Shown: positions 24,229-33,211, counted from the stretch's first letter. The stretch: DNA of 64,000 nucleotides from Streptomyces olivoverticillatus (GCF_014203555.1 NZ_JACHJH010000001.1:854013-918012); one strand, 5' to 3'. Numbers and translations are program-made. Notes: generated from the letters alone by a model not told the origin.

Positions 24229-24788
24229 CGCACCGCCCCGTACCGCTGCGGCGGGGAGACCGCGCGCGGCCCGTCATGTGCCGTGGAGAGCAGTTGTAAG
24301 CCGAGCCGCAGGCGCCGCCGGGCCTCGTCCTCGGTGACGCCGAGGCGATCGGCGGCCTGCCGGTAGTCGAGACGGCGGAAGTAGGCGAGGTCCAGGGCGG
24401 CGCGCAGCGGGGCGGGCATGGAGGTGACGATGTAGTCCGCGCGGGCCGCGGCGCTGGCCGCGCGGACCTTGGCCTCGACCTCCTCGGCGGAGCGCTCGCC
24501 GTCGTCCTCGGCGAGCCGCAGGCGGCTGACGGCGTGCCGGTGGGCGAGGGAGGCGATCTGGGAGCGCAGCGAGCCGTTCCTGGGGTCGAAGTCCCCTGGA
24601 TGCTCCCACACATGGGCGAAGACCTCGCGCGTGACGCGGTCGGCACCGCTCTCGTCGCCGAGGACGCGGTGGGCGAGGCCGTGCACGAGGGAGGCGAAAC
24701 GGTCGTAGAGCTCGCCGAGGGCGGCGGCCTCGCCGTGGGCGAGCCGCTGCTGCATCTTGAGGTCCCACCGCAGTGCGTCGTTGGTCAT
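24225..24788 (-). CDS. ECF RNA polymerase sigma factor (187 aa)
   Basis: ATG at 24788 (MTNDALRWDLKMQQRLAHGE) is chosen because sigma region 2 begins right after it: EAAALGELYDRFASLVHGLA and EVFAHVWEHPGDFDPR. Region 4 is present as MPAPLRAALDLAYFRRLDYRQAADRLGVTEDEARRRL. There is no region 3, as expected for a group IV sigma. The stop overlaps the anti-sigma start, the usual sigma/anti-sigma order. Such factors often transcribe their own operon. Its promoter must lie in the 24789-25232 region. Confidence 0.92.
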   Translation of the reverse strand: MTNDALRWDLKMQQRLAHGEAAALGELYDRFASLVHGLAHRVLGDESGADRVTREVFAHVWEHPGDFDPRNGSLRSQIASLAHRHAVSRLRLAEDDGERSAEEVEAKVRAASAAARADYIVTSMPAPLRAALDLAYFRRLDYRQAADRLGVTEDEARRRLRLGLQLLSTAHDGPRAVSPPQRYGAVR

Positions 24789-25232
24789 CCCGGTCCGCCC
24801 CCTTGAGTGCCCCACTGAGTGCCCACGCCCATGAACCGCTGTACGCCAGGTGCCGAATGTAACCGCAGGGTCCGACACCGCACCCCCGCTTTGTAGCGAA
24901 ACGGGGATCAACCCGCGCCGCAACCGCTGCGGATGGTATTGCGCCGGTCACTTTGGGTGGATATCCGGTCGAGGGGCGCGATCGGCGCCGATCACACCTG
25001 CCCGAATGTGCCTATGTGTTATGCGGGTGTGACCGGATCTATGGGGATTGGGGCTTCGGGCTGGGCATAGGGTCAACAGCGGTCGGCGTATGCCAGGCGG
25101 TGATTCACGCCCGTGAAGTGCTCGTGACCAGTGGTGTTTCGTAAGGCGTCCCACGGGGGAAGCGCCAGGCAGCCACACCGCGGAAGGGTCCATTCCAGTG
25201 AACGTGAAGACCGAGCGAAGGGGCTCGAGCGC
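24789..25232. other. divergent regulatory region between sigma and STAS genes
   Basis: No gene is convincing in these 444 bases. GATCGGC-GCCGATC (24980-24993) is a perfect 14-bp palindrome, and TTCACG-CC-CGTGAA (25104-25117) a perfect 6-bp inverted repeat about 115 bases before the STAS gene. AT-richer stretches such as GGTATTGCGCC and CCTATGTGTTATGCG could hold promoters for both directions. I could not fix a -35/-10 pair with confidence. Confidence 0.4.
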
Positions 25233-25610
25233 GTGACGTTGAAGGTGTTGGAGCGCGAGCAGGGGGACTGGGCCGTGCTCCAGGTCTGCGGCGAGATGGA
25301 TCTGGTGACCTCACCGGCCGTCCGGCAGCATGTGCACGACGCTGTCGCCGACGGCAGGCGGAGTCTGGTCCTCGACCTCGGGGACGTGCAGTTCTGCGAC
25401 TCCAGCGGGGTGGGGGTGCTGATCGCCGCGCGCCGGCTGATGCGCTCCTGCCAGGGGCGGCTGCGGCTGATCCTCCCCGCGCAGGGCGCCGTCGAGGGCT
25501 CGCACGTCAACAGGGTGCTGGCGGCGCTGGGCGTGCGCCGTCTCTTCGAGGTCTACCCCGACCTGGCCAGCGCCACCGGGGAGAACCCCGCCAAGCCGCT
25601 CTCGGCCTGA
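25233..25610 (+). CDS. STAS-domain anti-sigma factor antagonist (125 aa)
   Basis: GTG at 25233 starts VTLKVLEREQGDWAVLQVCG, which aligns with SpoIIAA/RsbV and BldG-type proteins. LVLDLGDVQFCDSSGVGVLI holds the Ser expected to be phosphorylated by an anti-sigma kinase. Unphosphorylated, such proteins bind the kinase and free its sigma factor. No anti-sigma kinase or sigma-B-type gene is adjacent, so its partner is elsewhere. The preceding in-frame region lacks a better start. Confidence 0.88.
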   Translation: MTLKVLEREQGDWAVLQVCGEMDLVTSPAVRQHVHDAVADGRRSLVLDLGDVQFCDSSGVGVLIAARRLMRSCQGRLRLILPAQGAVEGSHVNRVLAALGVRRLFEVYPDLASATGENPAKPLSA

Positions 25611-25624
25611 AGGCGCGCCCGGCC

Positions 25625-26770
25625 TCAGCCGCCGCCCTGTCTCTCCTCCCGCGGGAAGACGGCCCGTACGACGAAGCCGCCGTCCTCCGCCGGATGCGCT
25701 TCGAGTATCCCGCCGAGGCTCTGCGCACGTTCGCGCAGCCCGACCAGACCGTGGCCGCCGCCGGGCAGCTCCGGTGCCGGCACGGCCGAGTCCGCCGGCC
25801 CGTTGCGGATCTCGACGAGCAGCCCGGAGGCCTCCTCCCGGACGGTCACCCGCACCTTCGCGCCCGGCGCGTGCTTGCGGACGTTGGTCAGCGCCTCCTG
25901 CACGGTGCGGAAGGCGGCCCGCTCCACGGCCTCGGAACGCTCGGCCGCCGGGTCCGAGGAGTCCTCGTACGTCACGTCGAGGGCGTTCAGTTCGATCAGC
26001 CGGGGCAGGTCCGCCAGCCGCGGCTGCGGGGTGAGTTCCTCGGTGTCGGCGCCCGCCGCGCGCAGGATGCCGACCATGTGCCGCAGCTCGTCCAGGGTGC
26101 GCACGGACAGCTCGCGGATCGTACGGGCACCGCTGCGCGCCCGGGGGTCCTCCGTACTGATCTGCACAGCACCGGCCTGCAGGCTGATGAGGCTGACCTG
26201 GTGGGCGACGACGTCGTGCATCTCCCGGGCGAGCCGGGCGCGTTCGGTGGCGAGCACCCGGTCGGCCAGCAGCCGGTCCTCGCGGGCGCGGCTGCGGGTC
26301 AGCTCGTCGAGCCGCTCGGCGAGTTCGCGGCGGGTGCGGGTGAGCAGGCCCAGGGCGATGGGGGTGGCCGCGGTGACGAGGGCGTCGACCAGGTAGAGGG
26401 CCGTCTGGCGCCGGCTGTCCAGGTCCAGGTCCGAGACGGGGTACGGCAGAAAGTGCGCGGTGGCCAGCAGCAGCCCGGCGATGGCCAGCCGGACGCGGCT
26501 CACCGGCCGGACCGCAATCGTGTACAGCGCGATCATGGGCGCGAGCCAGATGTAGCCGATGTAGATGCCGGGCAGGGTGGCCAGGAAGACCGCCGCCGGA
26601 TAGCGCCTGCGCCACAGCAGCACCACCGCGGCCAGCAGCGACACCCACAGGGCGAGCCCGGGCTTGAGCCCGTTGACGAGCAGGGCGTCCGCGACCGCGA
26701 GCAGGGCGGGTACGACGACGGGCGCCCAGCCGGGCACCCAGGCGGGCAGGCTGGCGCGCCAGAAGCTCAC
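25625..26770 (-). CDS. NarL-type sensor histidine kinase (381 aa)
   Basis: GTG at 26770 overlaps the regulator stop (GTGA, 26767-26770). The N-terminal 140 residues hold about five membrane helices with little outside the membrane. The kinase core has the HisKA_3 box ARLAREMHDVVAHQVSLISL and an HATPase domain (QEALTNVRKHAPGAKV; GGGHGLVGLRERAQSLGG). This is the typical DesK-like kinase of Streptomyces two-component pairs, lacking an obvious ligand domain; membrane state may be sensed directly. It is convergent with the STAS gene, 14 bases away. Confidence 0.93.
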   Translation of the reverse strand: MSFWRASLPAWVPGWAPVVVPALLAVADALLVNGLKPGLALWVSLLAAVVLLWRRRYPAAVFLATLPGIYIGYIWLAPMIALYTIAVRPVSRVRLAIAGLLLATAHFLPYPVSDLDLDSRRQTALYLVDALVTAATPIALGLLTRTRRELAERLDELTRSRAREDRLLADRVLATERARLAREMHDVVAHQVSLISLQAGAVQISTEDPRARSGARTIRELSVRTLDELRHMVGILRAAGADTEELTPQPRLADLPRLIELNALDVTYEDSSDPAAERSEAVERAAFRTVQEALTNVRKHAPGAKVRVTVREEASGLLVEIRNGPADSAVPAPELPGGGHGLVGLRERAQSLGGILEAHPAEDGGFVVRAVFPREERQGGG

Positions 26771-27432
26771 TGCTCGCCCTCCGGGCGGCGCGCGGCCACG
26801 AGCCCGGCACGGTCGGCGAGGATCGCGGCCTGCACCCGGTTGAGCCCGCCCAGCTTGCCCAGGACGGCGCGGACGTGGTCCTTGACCGTGCTGGGGGCCA
26901 GACCCATCCGCTCGGCGATCTGCGGATTGGCCAGGCCCTCGCCGAGGAGGGCCAGCACCTCGCGCTCGCGCGGGGTGAGCGCCCGTACCGCCTCGGCCGC
27001 CGTGGTCTCGGCCTCGGCGGCGAGGTAGCCGCCGATCACCGCGCGGGTGACGCCCGGGTCGAGGACGCTGCCGCCCTCGGCGAGGGTGCGCACGGCCCGT
27101 ACGAGCTGCTCCGGGTCGGTGTCCTTGAGCAGGAAGCCCGCCGCGCCCGCGCGCAGCGCGGCGGCCAGGTACTCGTCCACGGCGAAGGTGGTGAGCATGG
27201 CGACGGCGGGCGGATCCGCGGCGGTGCGCAGGTGGCGCAGGACGGTCAGCCCGTCGGTGTCCGGCATGCGGATGTCGAGGAGGACGACGTCCGGCGCGGC
27301 CCGCCCCACGGTGTCCAGGGCCTCCCCGCCACCGCAGTCCGCGACCACTTCGATGTCCGGGGCCGTGCCCAGGATCATCCGCAGCCCGGACCGGACGAGC
27401 TGTTCGTCGTCCACCACCGCAACACGGATCAC
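26767..27432 (-). CDS. NarL/LuxR-family response regulator (221 aa)
   Basis: The receiver domain has IRVAVVDDEQLVRSGLRMIL with paired acidic residues, Asp in VVLLDIRMPDTDG, and Lys in LLKDTDPEQL. The C-terminal LuxR helix-turn-helix reads TPREREVLALLGEGLANPQI. It is complete and is the first gene of a two-gene operon with the kinase, the usual order for this class. A GAAGAGGTAACC sequence before the start is its probable ribosome-binding site. A 7-bp hairpin (27459-27479) lies in the leader. Target genes are unknown. Confidence 0.94.
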   Translation of the reverse strand: MIRVAVVDDEQLVRSGLRMILGTAPDIEVVADCGGGEALDTVGRAAPDVVLLDIRMPDTDGLTVLRHLRTAADPPAVAMLTTFAVDEYLAAALRAGAAGFLLKDTDPEQLVRAVRTLAEGGSVLDPGVTRAVIGGYLAAEAETTAAEAVRALTPREREVLALLGEGLANPQIAERMGLAPSTVKDHVRAVLGKLGGLNRVQAAILADRAGLVAARRPEGEQ

Positions 27433-27896
27433 CGCCGGTTACCTCTTCTCGTTCCGCCGGGGGCCACTGGACGGCCCCCTGGCACCCCCAGCCTGCCGCA
27501 CCGGAGGCAGAAAAGCGGAGCTCGGTGCTCCACCGGAAGGCGGGGGCCCTCCCCTCCGACCGGCGGGGGCGGACCGGGACCCAGGGTGGATACCGCACGC
27601 GCCCCCCGACCGGCAAAGTGCTGTCCATGCTGCACCGAGCGGGTCCATCCCCCGGATTCCGCGCCGCCCACGCGGCGTGGTGCGGCTGTACGAGGAGACA
27701 GGCCGCCGCATCCCCCACAGGCGGCGGCCTGTCCGTCTCCGCCCGCGGCGCGGGCCGCCGTATCTGTACGGCCCGGCACCCGAGGAGTACAAGCCGAAGG
27801 AGTGCCGGCCCGCGGCACAGCCGCTGACCGGCCCCTGGCGAGGGGAGGGCCGGTCGGCGGGCGGCGTCCCCCGGACCGGCCCACGGGCGGCTCCGC
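27433..27896. other. gene-free region with three hairpins
   Basis: No likely gene is present. GGGGGCC/GGCCCCC (27459-27479) lies in the response-regulator leader. GACAGGCCGCCGC pairs perfectly with its copy at 27721-27733 (27697-27733, 11-base loop). GACCGGCCC/GGGCCGGTC (27826-27855) follows the XRE-TPR stop by 42 bases on the minus strand and may terminate it. None has a clear T-run. Confidence 0.45.
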
Positions 27897-29279
27897 TCAG
27901 GGGCGCGGCCACAGCGGCGGCGCGGTGGGCGCGGGCCCCAGCGTCGTCGTCCCCGGCGCGGCGCGGTGGCCCAGGCCCGTGCGGTACGCGTCCAGGGCCG
28001 CCTCCGTGCGTCCGGTGCGCCGCAGCAGGTCGCCCAGCAGCCGGCACAGGTCGGCGAGGTCCCCGGCGGCGCCGGTGCGCTCCAGCAGGGACAGCGCGGC
28101 GCAGTAGTGCTCCTCGGCGGCGTCGGTGTCGCCGCGCTCCTCGGCGATCAGCCCCAGCAGCCGGTGCGCGCCGCCCGCGTGCACCGCGCCCCGCTCGGCG
28201 CCCAGCGCGGTGGGCGCCAGCAGCGGCCGGAGCAGCTCCTCCGCCTCCGCGGCCTTGCCCCGGCGGCGCAGCACATCGGCCAGCTCCACCTCGACCTGCA
28301 CGGTGAACAGGGCGGCGCGCTTGGAGGCGAGCATGTCGCGGGCGGTGCGCAGCTCGCTCTCGGCCTTTTTGAGATTGCCGTCCTGGGCGTGGACGTAGCC
28401 GCGCATCCAGTGGCAGTGGGCGAGTTCGGTGCGGATGTGCAGCTGCTGGTAGAGCTCCTGGGCCTTGGCCAGGGAGGCGTCGGCCTCGGCGATCCGGCCC
28501 TCGGCGATCAGCGTGCGCGCGACGCCGCGGTGCATGCTCGCGACGAGCGCGGGGTCGTCGACCTGGGGCGCGAGCGCCAGCGCGAGTTCGGCGGCGTGCG
28601 CGGCGCGCGCATGCGCGCCCATGTCCATGTACGGCGCGATGGAGGCCGTGTAGAGCAGCAGGAGGGCGTCGGGGTCGTGCATGCCGGAGGCGTTCAGCTC
28701 GTCGAGCGCGGTCTCCAGCAGGTAGCAGGAGTAGCGCAGTTCGCCCGCGAGCAGGTGGGCGGTGGCGCGGCCGCGCAGGGCGGGGACGCGGCGCGGCAGC
28801 GGCTGGTGGGACAGGAGCGCCTCGGCCTCGGCGAAGCGGTCGCGGGCCTCGGTGAGGTCGCCGGTCTCCAGCGCGCAGTCGCCCAGCCCGAGCAGGGCGG
28901 CGGCCTCCTCGCCGGGGAGGGCGAGAGCCGCGGCCTCCGTGCGCAGGGCGCGGAACAGCCCGGCCGCGTCCTCGGCTTCGCCGGTGGCCAGGGTGCGCCG
29001 GGCGTCGGTCAGCCGCATCCGCAGCTCGGTGGCCAGGTGCGGGGGGCGGCCGGTGGCGAGCTCCTCGACGGTGGTGCCCAGGCGCCCGGCCAGATGTCGC
29101 AGGGCGGTCTCGGAGGGGCGTACCCGGCCCGCTTCGAGGGTGGAGACATAGGCGGCCGTGTAGGCGGGCTCGGCCAGCTGTTTCTGGGTGAGGCCCCGTT
29201 CGGTGCGCAGCCGCAGCACGCGGCGTCCGATGTCCGCGGGCTCGTCCGCCCGTATGCCGTGGGTGCTGTTCTCGGCCAC
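27897..29279 (-). CDS. XRE-family regulator with tetratricopeptide repeats (460 aa)
   Basis: GTG at 29279 (VAENSTHGIRADEPADIGRR) gives an N-terminal helix-turn-helix (RTERGLTQKQLAEPAYTAAYVS, residues about 22-72). About nine TPR-like helical pairs follow to residue 430, for example AALLGLGDCALETGDLTEAR and AHCHWMRGYVHAQDGNLKKA. The architecture recalls Rgg/PlcR-like or SARP-associated sensors in which the repeats bind a peptide or protein. No partner gene for a signal peptide is visible. It is divergent from the M64 peptidase gene across 329 bases. Confidence 0.85.
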   Translation of the reverse strand: MAENSTHGIRADEPADIGRRVLRLRTERGLTQKQLAEPAYTAAYVSTLEAGRVRPSETALRHLAGRLGTTVEELATGRPPHLATELRMRLTDARRTLATGEAEDAAGLFRALRTEAAALALPGEEAAALLGLGDCALETGDLTEARDRFAEAEALLSHQPLPRRVPALRGRATAHLLAGELRYSCYLLETALDELNASGMHDPDALLLLYTASIAPYMDMGAHARAAHAAELALALAPQVDDPALVASMHRGVARTLIAEGRIAEADASLAKAQELYQQLHIRTELAHCHWMRGYVHAQDGNLKKAESELRTARDMLASKRAALFTVQVEVELADVLRRRGKAAEAEELLRPLLAPTALGAERGAVHAGGAHRLLGLIAEERGDTDAAEEHYCAALSLLERTGAAGDLADLCRLLGDLLRRTGRTEAALDAYRTGLGHRAAPGTTTLGPAPTAPPLWPRP

Positions 29280-29562
29280 TTTCGCCCCTCGGTACGTAAC
29301 GCCGTGTTTCCAGCCGTGAGTCGGGTGATTAGCTGAGGATGTCACCGTGCCGACCGTGTCATTTATGCCCACGACGGGGCCGTGGCGCACGGGACTCCGG
29401 CGCGTGTGCGAAGGGAATTCCCGTAGTTCGAGCCGCATTTCGAGCTTGGGGTGCACACCCCTGGGCAGCGGCCCCGAACGTCCTCTCGCGTCACATCGGT
29501 TGCCATGGGCATTGCCAGACACCTCCCGCACCTCTACGTTGAGCCGCACCTTAACTCGACTT

Positions 29563-29586
29563 AACCCGCCGCTTGCGTGGCGGGTT
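29563..29586 (+). promoter_or_regulatory. hairpin just before the M64 peptidase ribosome-binding site
   Basis: AACCCGCC (29563-29570) pairs with GGCGGGTT (29579-29586). TCGGTTTCGGGAGG follows, with the GGGAGG ribosome-binding site 10 bases after the stem. It could be an intrinsic terminator or attenuator ahead of the gene, or a structured 5' leader. The upstream part of this region (29280-29562) shows no gene. Confidence 0.4.
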
Positions 29587-29608
29587 TCGGTTTCGGGAGG
29601 AACCCCCC

Positions 29609-30922
29609 ATGCACAGACGCATACGTGCCGCGCGAATACCCGCCGTGGCGGGCGTGGCCCTGCTGGCCGCCCTCGCCGCGACCGCCGGCACCACGGCCGC
29701 CACGGCGGCCCCCGCCCCCGCACCGCACCCCCAACCCGGCCAGCAGGTGGAGTACTTCACCGAGCCGGGCGGACACCCTCACCACACCACCGTCCCGGCG
29801 CCGCACACACCGGCGCACCCCTTGCTCCCCTGGGTCAAGGGCGACGGCAAGGTGACCTCCGTCGTCAACAACGGCCGCGTCGGCGACAAGCTCGACGTCG
29901 TCTTCGTCGGCGACGGCTACACCGCCTCCCAGCAGAACGCCTTCCACGCCGCCGTGCGCGCCAAGTGGAAGAAGATGACGGCCGTCGAGCCCTACGCCTC
30001 GTACCGCAACCTCTTCAACGTCTGGGCCGTCGACGCGGTCTCCCACGACTCGGGCGTGTCCGGCGACCCGGACCAGAGCGTGAAGAGGGACACCGCCCTC
30101 GGCTCGGGCTTCTTCTGCGACGGCGTCGAGCGGCTGCTGTGTCTGGACACCGCCAAGGTCGAGTCGTACGCGGCCAAGGCGCCCGCCGCCGACCTGGTCG
30201 TGGTGCTGTCCAACTCCACCAAGTACGGCGGCGCCGGCTACAACGACGTGGTGTCGAAGGTCGGTTACGACGGCATCGCCACCGCCTCCGCCGACAACGA
30301 GAAGTCCGACCAGATCGCCGTCCACGAGACCGGCCACTCGCTGGGCAAGCTGGCCGACGAGTACGAGTACGCCGAGTACGGCACGTACACCGGCACCGAG
30401 CCCGCGACCTCCAACATCAGCACCCTGGGCGCCGCGCAGATGGCGGACCGACGCACCAAGTGGTACCGCTGGCTGGGGCAGACCTCGCCCGACGGCGGCA
30501 CGGTGGGGACGTACGAGGGCGGTGGCTACTACCCCAAGGGGCTCTTCCGTCCCACCGACAACTCGATCATGCGGTCGCTCGGCCGCGAGTTCAACTCACC
30601 CGGCCGCGAGGCGATGATCGCGGGCTTCTACCGGCACGCGAAGGTGCTGTCCAGCACGCGCAGCGCGGGCACCAAGGTCGGGCGCGGCGAGCGCCTCACC
30701 GTCCTGCCGGCCTCGGCGAGCACGACGGTGCGCTGGTACGTCGACGGGCACGAGGTCACCGCGGCGCGCGGCAAGACGTCGCTGACCCCGCGCTCCCTGG
30801 GCGTCCGGGCCGACGGCCGCGCCCACACGGTGACGGTCAAGGCCGCCGACCGCACGTCCGCGGTCCGCGACCCGGAGCTGGCCAAGAAGCTGACGGGCGA
30901 GCTGGCTTGGAAGGTCCGGTGA
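29609..30922 (+). CDS. secreted M64-family zinc metallopeptidase (437 aa)
   Basis: The ATG at 29609 follows GGGAGG and begins a signal peptide (MHRRIRAARIPAVAGVALLA, cleavage after TAATAAP). The peptidase domain carries zinc ligands in HETGHSLGKLADEYEY, the M64 signature, followed by NISTLGAAQMADRRTKWYRW and FRPTDNSIMRSLG. Family members include the IgA1-specific enzyme of Clostridium ramosum. The Streptomyces members are uncharacterised secreted proteases. A C-terminal domain (VLPASASTTVRWYVDGHEVT) resembles an Ig-like fold. Length and motifs are complete. Confidence 0.92.
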   Translation: MHRRIRAARIPAVAGVALLAALAATAGTTAATAAPAPAPHPQPGQQVEYFTEPGGHPHHTTVPAPHTPAHPLLPWVKGDGKVTSVVNNGRVGDKLDVVFVGDGYTASQQNAFHAAVRAKWKKMTAVEPYASYRNLFNVWAVDAVSHDSGVSGDPDQSVKRDTALGSGFFCDGVERLLCLDTAKVESYAAKAPAADLVVVLSNSTKYGGAGYNDVVSKVGYDGIATASADNEKSDQIAVHETGHSLGKLADEYEYAEYGTYTGTEPATSNISTLGAAQMADRRTKWYRWLGQTSPDGGTVGTYEGGGYYPKGLFRPTDNSIMRSLGREFNSPGREAMIAGFYRHAKVLSSTRSAGTKVGRGERLTVLPASASTTVRWYVDGHEVTAARGKTSLTPRSLGVRADGRAHTVTVKAADRTSAVRDPELAKKLTGELAWKVR

Positions 30923-30956
30923 GCACCGCGGGAATCCGGTAGGCCCGCAGGAGGAA

Positions 30957-31652
30957 TCAGGAGCCCTTCGCCGGCTCGGCGTCCAGGACGTCCGAGCCGG
31001 CGTAGGCGCGTTCGAGCCGGGTGAAGCCGCGGTCGAGGGCCTCGGCGACCGCGGCCCGCACCTGCGCGACCGGCTCGTCGCGGGCCAGGGTCGCGTGCAT
31101 CGCGTCGTAGGCGTGGTCCCCGGCGGCCATGGCCAGCGTCGCGAACAACTCCAGCTCCGCGCGGTCGGCATGCGCCCGGCCCTGCTCCACGAGCAGTTCG
31201 ACGAGCATGCGCCGGCGCTCCCGGGCCAGCGGCAGATAGCTGCGGATGAGGGCGGGGCTCGCCAGCAGGACGCGGGAGAAGATCCGCCCGTTCTCGATGG
31301 TGTCCTCGGCCAGGACCAGCTCACAGGCGTCCGCGAAGAACCTGCGCACCCCTTCGATCACCTCGGCGCCCGTCGCCCTCCCCTCGACGGCCCCCGGCAG
31401 ACCCGCGCTGAACTCCTCGCGGCGAGTGAAGAAGATGTCCTCTTTCGAGGCGAAATGAGTGAAGACCGTCGCCGGTGCCACATCGGCCGCCGCGGCGATC
31501 CGGTTCAGCGTGACCGCCTCGAAGCCCTGCTCGGCGAAGAGCCGGAAAGCCGCGTCGGAGATGGCGCGGCGGGTGCGCTCGCGCTTGCGTCCGCGCAGGC
31601 CGGACACGGCGGGCGGGGAAGCGGGGGCGGTCTCGGCCGGAGGGTGCGTCAT
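30957..31652 (-). CDS. TetR-family repressor (231 aa)
   Basis: ATG at 31652 starts a short Pro/Ala tail before the DNA-binding domain RERTRRAISDAAFRLFAEQG and NRIAAAADVAPATVFTHFAS. The large C-terminal part is helical, typical of ligand binding. It is divergent from a DHA2-type efflux pump gene with only 92 bases between them, and an AT-rich inverted repeat (31684-31717) lies in that gap. It is therefore very likely the local repressor of the pump and of itself, released by a transported compound. Confidence 0.93.
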   Translation of the reverse strand: MTHPPAETAPASPPAVSGLRGRKRERTRRAISDAAFRLFAEQGFEAVTLNRIAAAADVAPATVFTHFASKEDIFFTRREEFSAGLPGAVEGRATGAEVIEGVRRFFADACELVLAEDTIENGRIFSRVLLASPALIRSYLPLARERRRMLVELLVEQGRAHADRAELELFATLAMAAGDHAYDAMHATLARDEPVAQVRAAVAEALDRGFTRLERAYAGSDVLDAEPAKGS

Positions 31653-31683
31653 GCGCCCAAGGATAGCGGGCACCCCACACAGA

Positions 31684-31717
31684 ATTAGAGATGCTATATT
31701 TTTAGAGCACTTCTAAT
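31684..31717. promoter_or_regulatory. AT-rich operator for the TetR/MFS pair
   Basis: ATTAGAGATGCT (31684-31695) and AGCACTTCTAAT (31706-31717) are inverted copies, matching 10 of 12 positions, around a 10-base AT-rich spacer. The block is much richer in A/T than the genome. TATATT (31695-31700) inside could be the pump -10 element. TetR binding here would block both directions. Confidence 0.7.
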
Positions 31718-31744
31718 TTCGCCTTGGCCGGGAGGGACGCACGC

Positions 31745-33211
31745 ATGCACGCCACCGCATCACCCCAGCGGTCCGGGAGCGCACGGGCGGCCACCACCGG
31801 CCCCCGCCGCCCCCGGTCCACCGCCGCGATCCTGGCCCTGGCGTGCGCCGCGCAGTTCATGGTCATCCTCGATGTGTCGATCGTGAACGTGGCCCTCCCG
31901 GCCATGCGCGAGGAGCTGCACCTCTCCGGCGTGGGCCAGCAGTGGATCGTCAATGCCTACACACTCGGCTTCGCCGGACTCCTGCTGCTCGGCGGCCGGT
32001 TGGCCGACCTCGTCGGCACCAAGCGGGCCTTCCTCACCGGCCTCGCCGCCTTCACCCTCGCCTCGCTCGCGGGCGGCCTCGCCACCGGCGGCACCCTGCT
32101 GATCGCCGCCCGCGCGGTGCAGGGCGTGGGCGGCGCGGTCCTGGCCCCCGCCACCCTCACGCTGATCATGAGGACGTTCACCGAACCCGCCGCCCGCACC
32201 CGGGCCATGGGCGCCTGGAGCGCGGTCATGGCCGCAGGCGGCGCGGCAGGCGCCGTCATCGGCGGCGTGCTCACGCAGTACGCCGGATGGCGCTGGGTTC
32301 TGTTCGTCAACGTGCCCCTGGGCGCCGTCCTGCTGGCCGCCGCGCTGGTGTACGTACCAGCCGCCGCGGGCAGCCCGGGCGGGCTGCGCCGCCTGGACCT
32401 GCCGGGTGCCGTCTCCGTCACCGCCGGGCTGACCGCGCTCGTCTACGGGATCATCGCCGGCGAGACGCACGGCTGGACCTCGCCCGCGGTGTGGGTGCCC
32501 GTCGCGGCGGCCGTGGTGCTGCTGGCGGCCACCGCGCGCATCGAGTCGCGGTCGGCCCACCCGCTCGTACCACTGGGCATCCTGCGCCGCCGCACGCTCG
32601 CGACCGCCAACCTGGTCGTGATGGCGATCGGCGCCGCGATGTTCTCGATGTGGTTCCTGCTGTCGCTCTACTTCCAGCAGGCCCTCGGCTACAGCGCCAT
32701 CGAGGCCGGGCTGTGCTTCCTGCCCGGCTCCCTCTCGATCATCGCGGGCGCCCGCCTCGCCACCCGCCTCATCGGCCGCACCGGCGCCCGCCCGCTGCTC
32801 GTCACCGGCATGGCGCTCAGCACCGTCGGCTTCCTGTGGCTGTCGCGGATCAGCGGGAGCGGCAGCTTCGCCACCGACGTGGCGGCGCCCTTCGTCCTGG
32901 CCACCCTGGGCACGGGCCTGGCCACCATGCCCGCGACGATGACCGCGACCAGCGGCACCGCCCCGCACGAGGCGGGGCTCGCCTCCGGCCTCGTCAACAC
33001 CTCACGCCAGGTGGGCGGTGCGCTCGGCCTCGCCGTCCTGGGCACCGTCGCCTCCCACACCACGGCGGCCCGCCTGGCCGCGCACGCCCAGGACGTGCCG
33101 GGCGCGCTGGCCGCCGGTTACGGGCGCGGGCTGCTGCTCGCCGCGGTCTGCGCCGCCCTCGCCGCACTGGGCGGCCTGGCCCTGCCGGCCACCCGCCGCG
33201 CCACGTCCTGA
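31745..33211 (+). CDS. DHA2-family (EmrB/QacA-type) drug efflux transporter (488 aa)
   Basis: ATG at 31745 follows GGGAGGGA. Fourteen hydrophobic segments are expected from length and pattern. Motif D1-like ILDVSIVNVALPAM, motif A GGRLADLVGTKRAF, motif B and C sequences (RAVQGVGGAVLAPATL; GAWSAVMAAGGAAGAVIGG) identify the drug:H+ antiporter-2 family. It should export hydrophobic antibiotics or dyes. The adjacent TetR and operator suggest substrate-induced expression. A VOC-family gene follows on the same strand after 75 bases. Confidence 0.93.
   Translation: MHATASPQRSGSARAATTGPRRPRSTAAILALACAAQFMVILDVSIVNVALPAMREELHLSGVGQQWIVNAYTLGFAGLLLLGGRLADLVGTKRAFLTGLAAFTLASLAGGLATGGTLLIAARAVQGVGGAVLAPATLTLIMRTFTEPAARTRAMGAWSAVMAAGGAAGAVIGGVLTQYAGWRWVLFVNVPLGAVLLAAALVYVPAAAGSPGGLRRLDLPGAVSVTAGLTALVYGIIAGETHGWTSPAVWVPVAAAVVLLAATARIESRSAHPLVPLGILRRRTLATANLVVMAIGAAMFSMWFLLSLYFQQALGYSAIEAGLCFLPGSLSIIAGARLATRLIGRTGARPLLVTGMALSTVGFLWLSRISGSGSFATDVAAPFVLATLGTGLATMPATMTATSGTAPHEAGLASGLVNTSRQVGGALGLAVLGTVASHTTAARLAAHAQDVPGALAAGYGRGLLLAAVCAALAALGGLALPATRRATS

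Noticed and set aside
25104-25117. Sigma-B promoter for the STAS gene
   Set aside because: GTTT is present before the gene but no matching GGGTAT-type -10 at the right spacing. Only a palindrome is supported.
27433-27896. Short frames that might be small genes
   Set aside because: No ribosome-binding site with a plausible protein; the frames are shadows with Arg/Pro-rich products.
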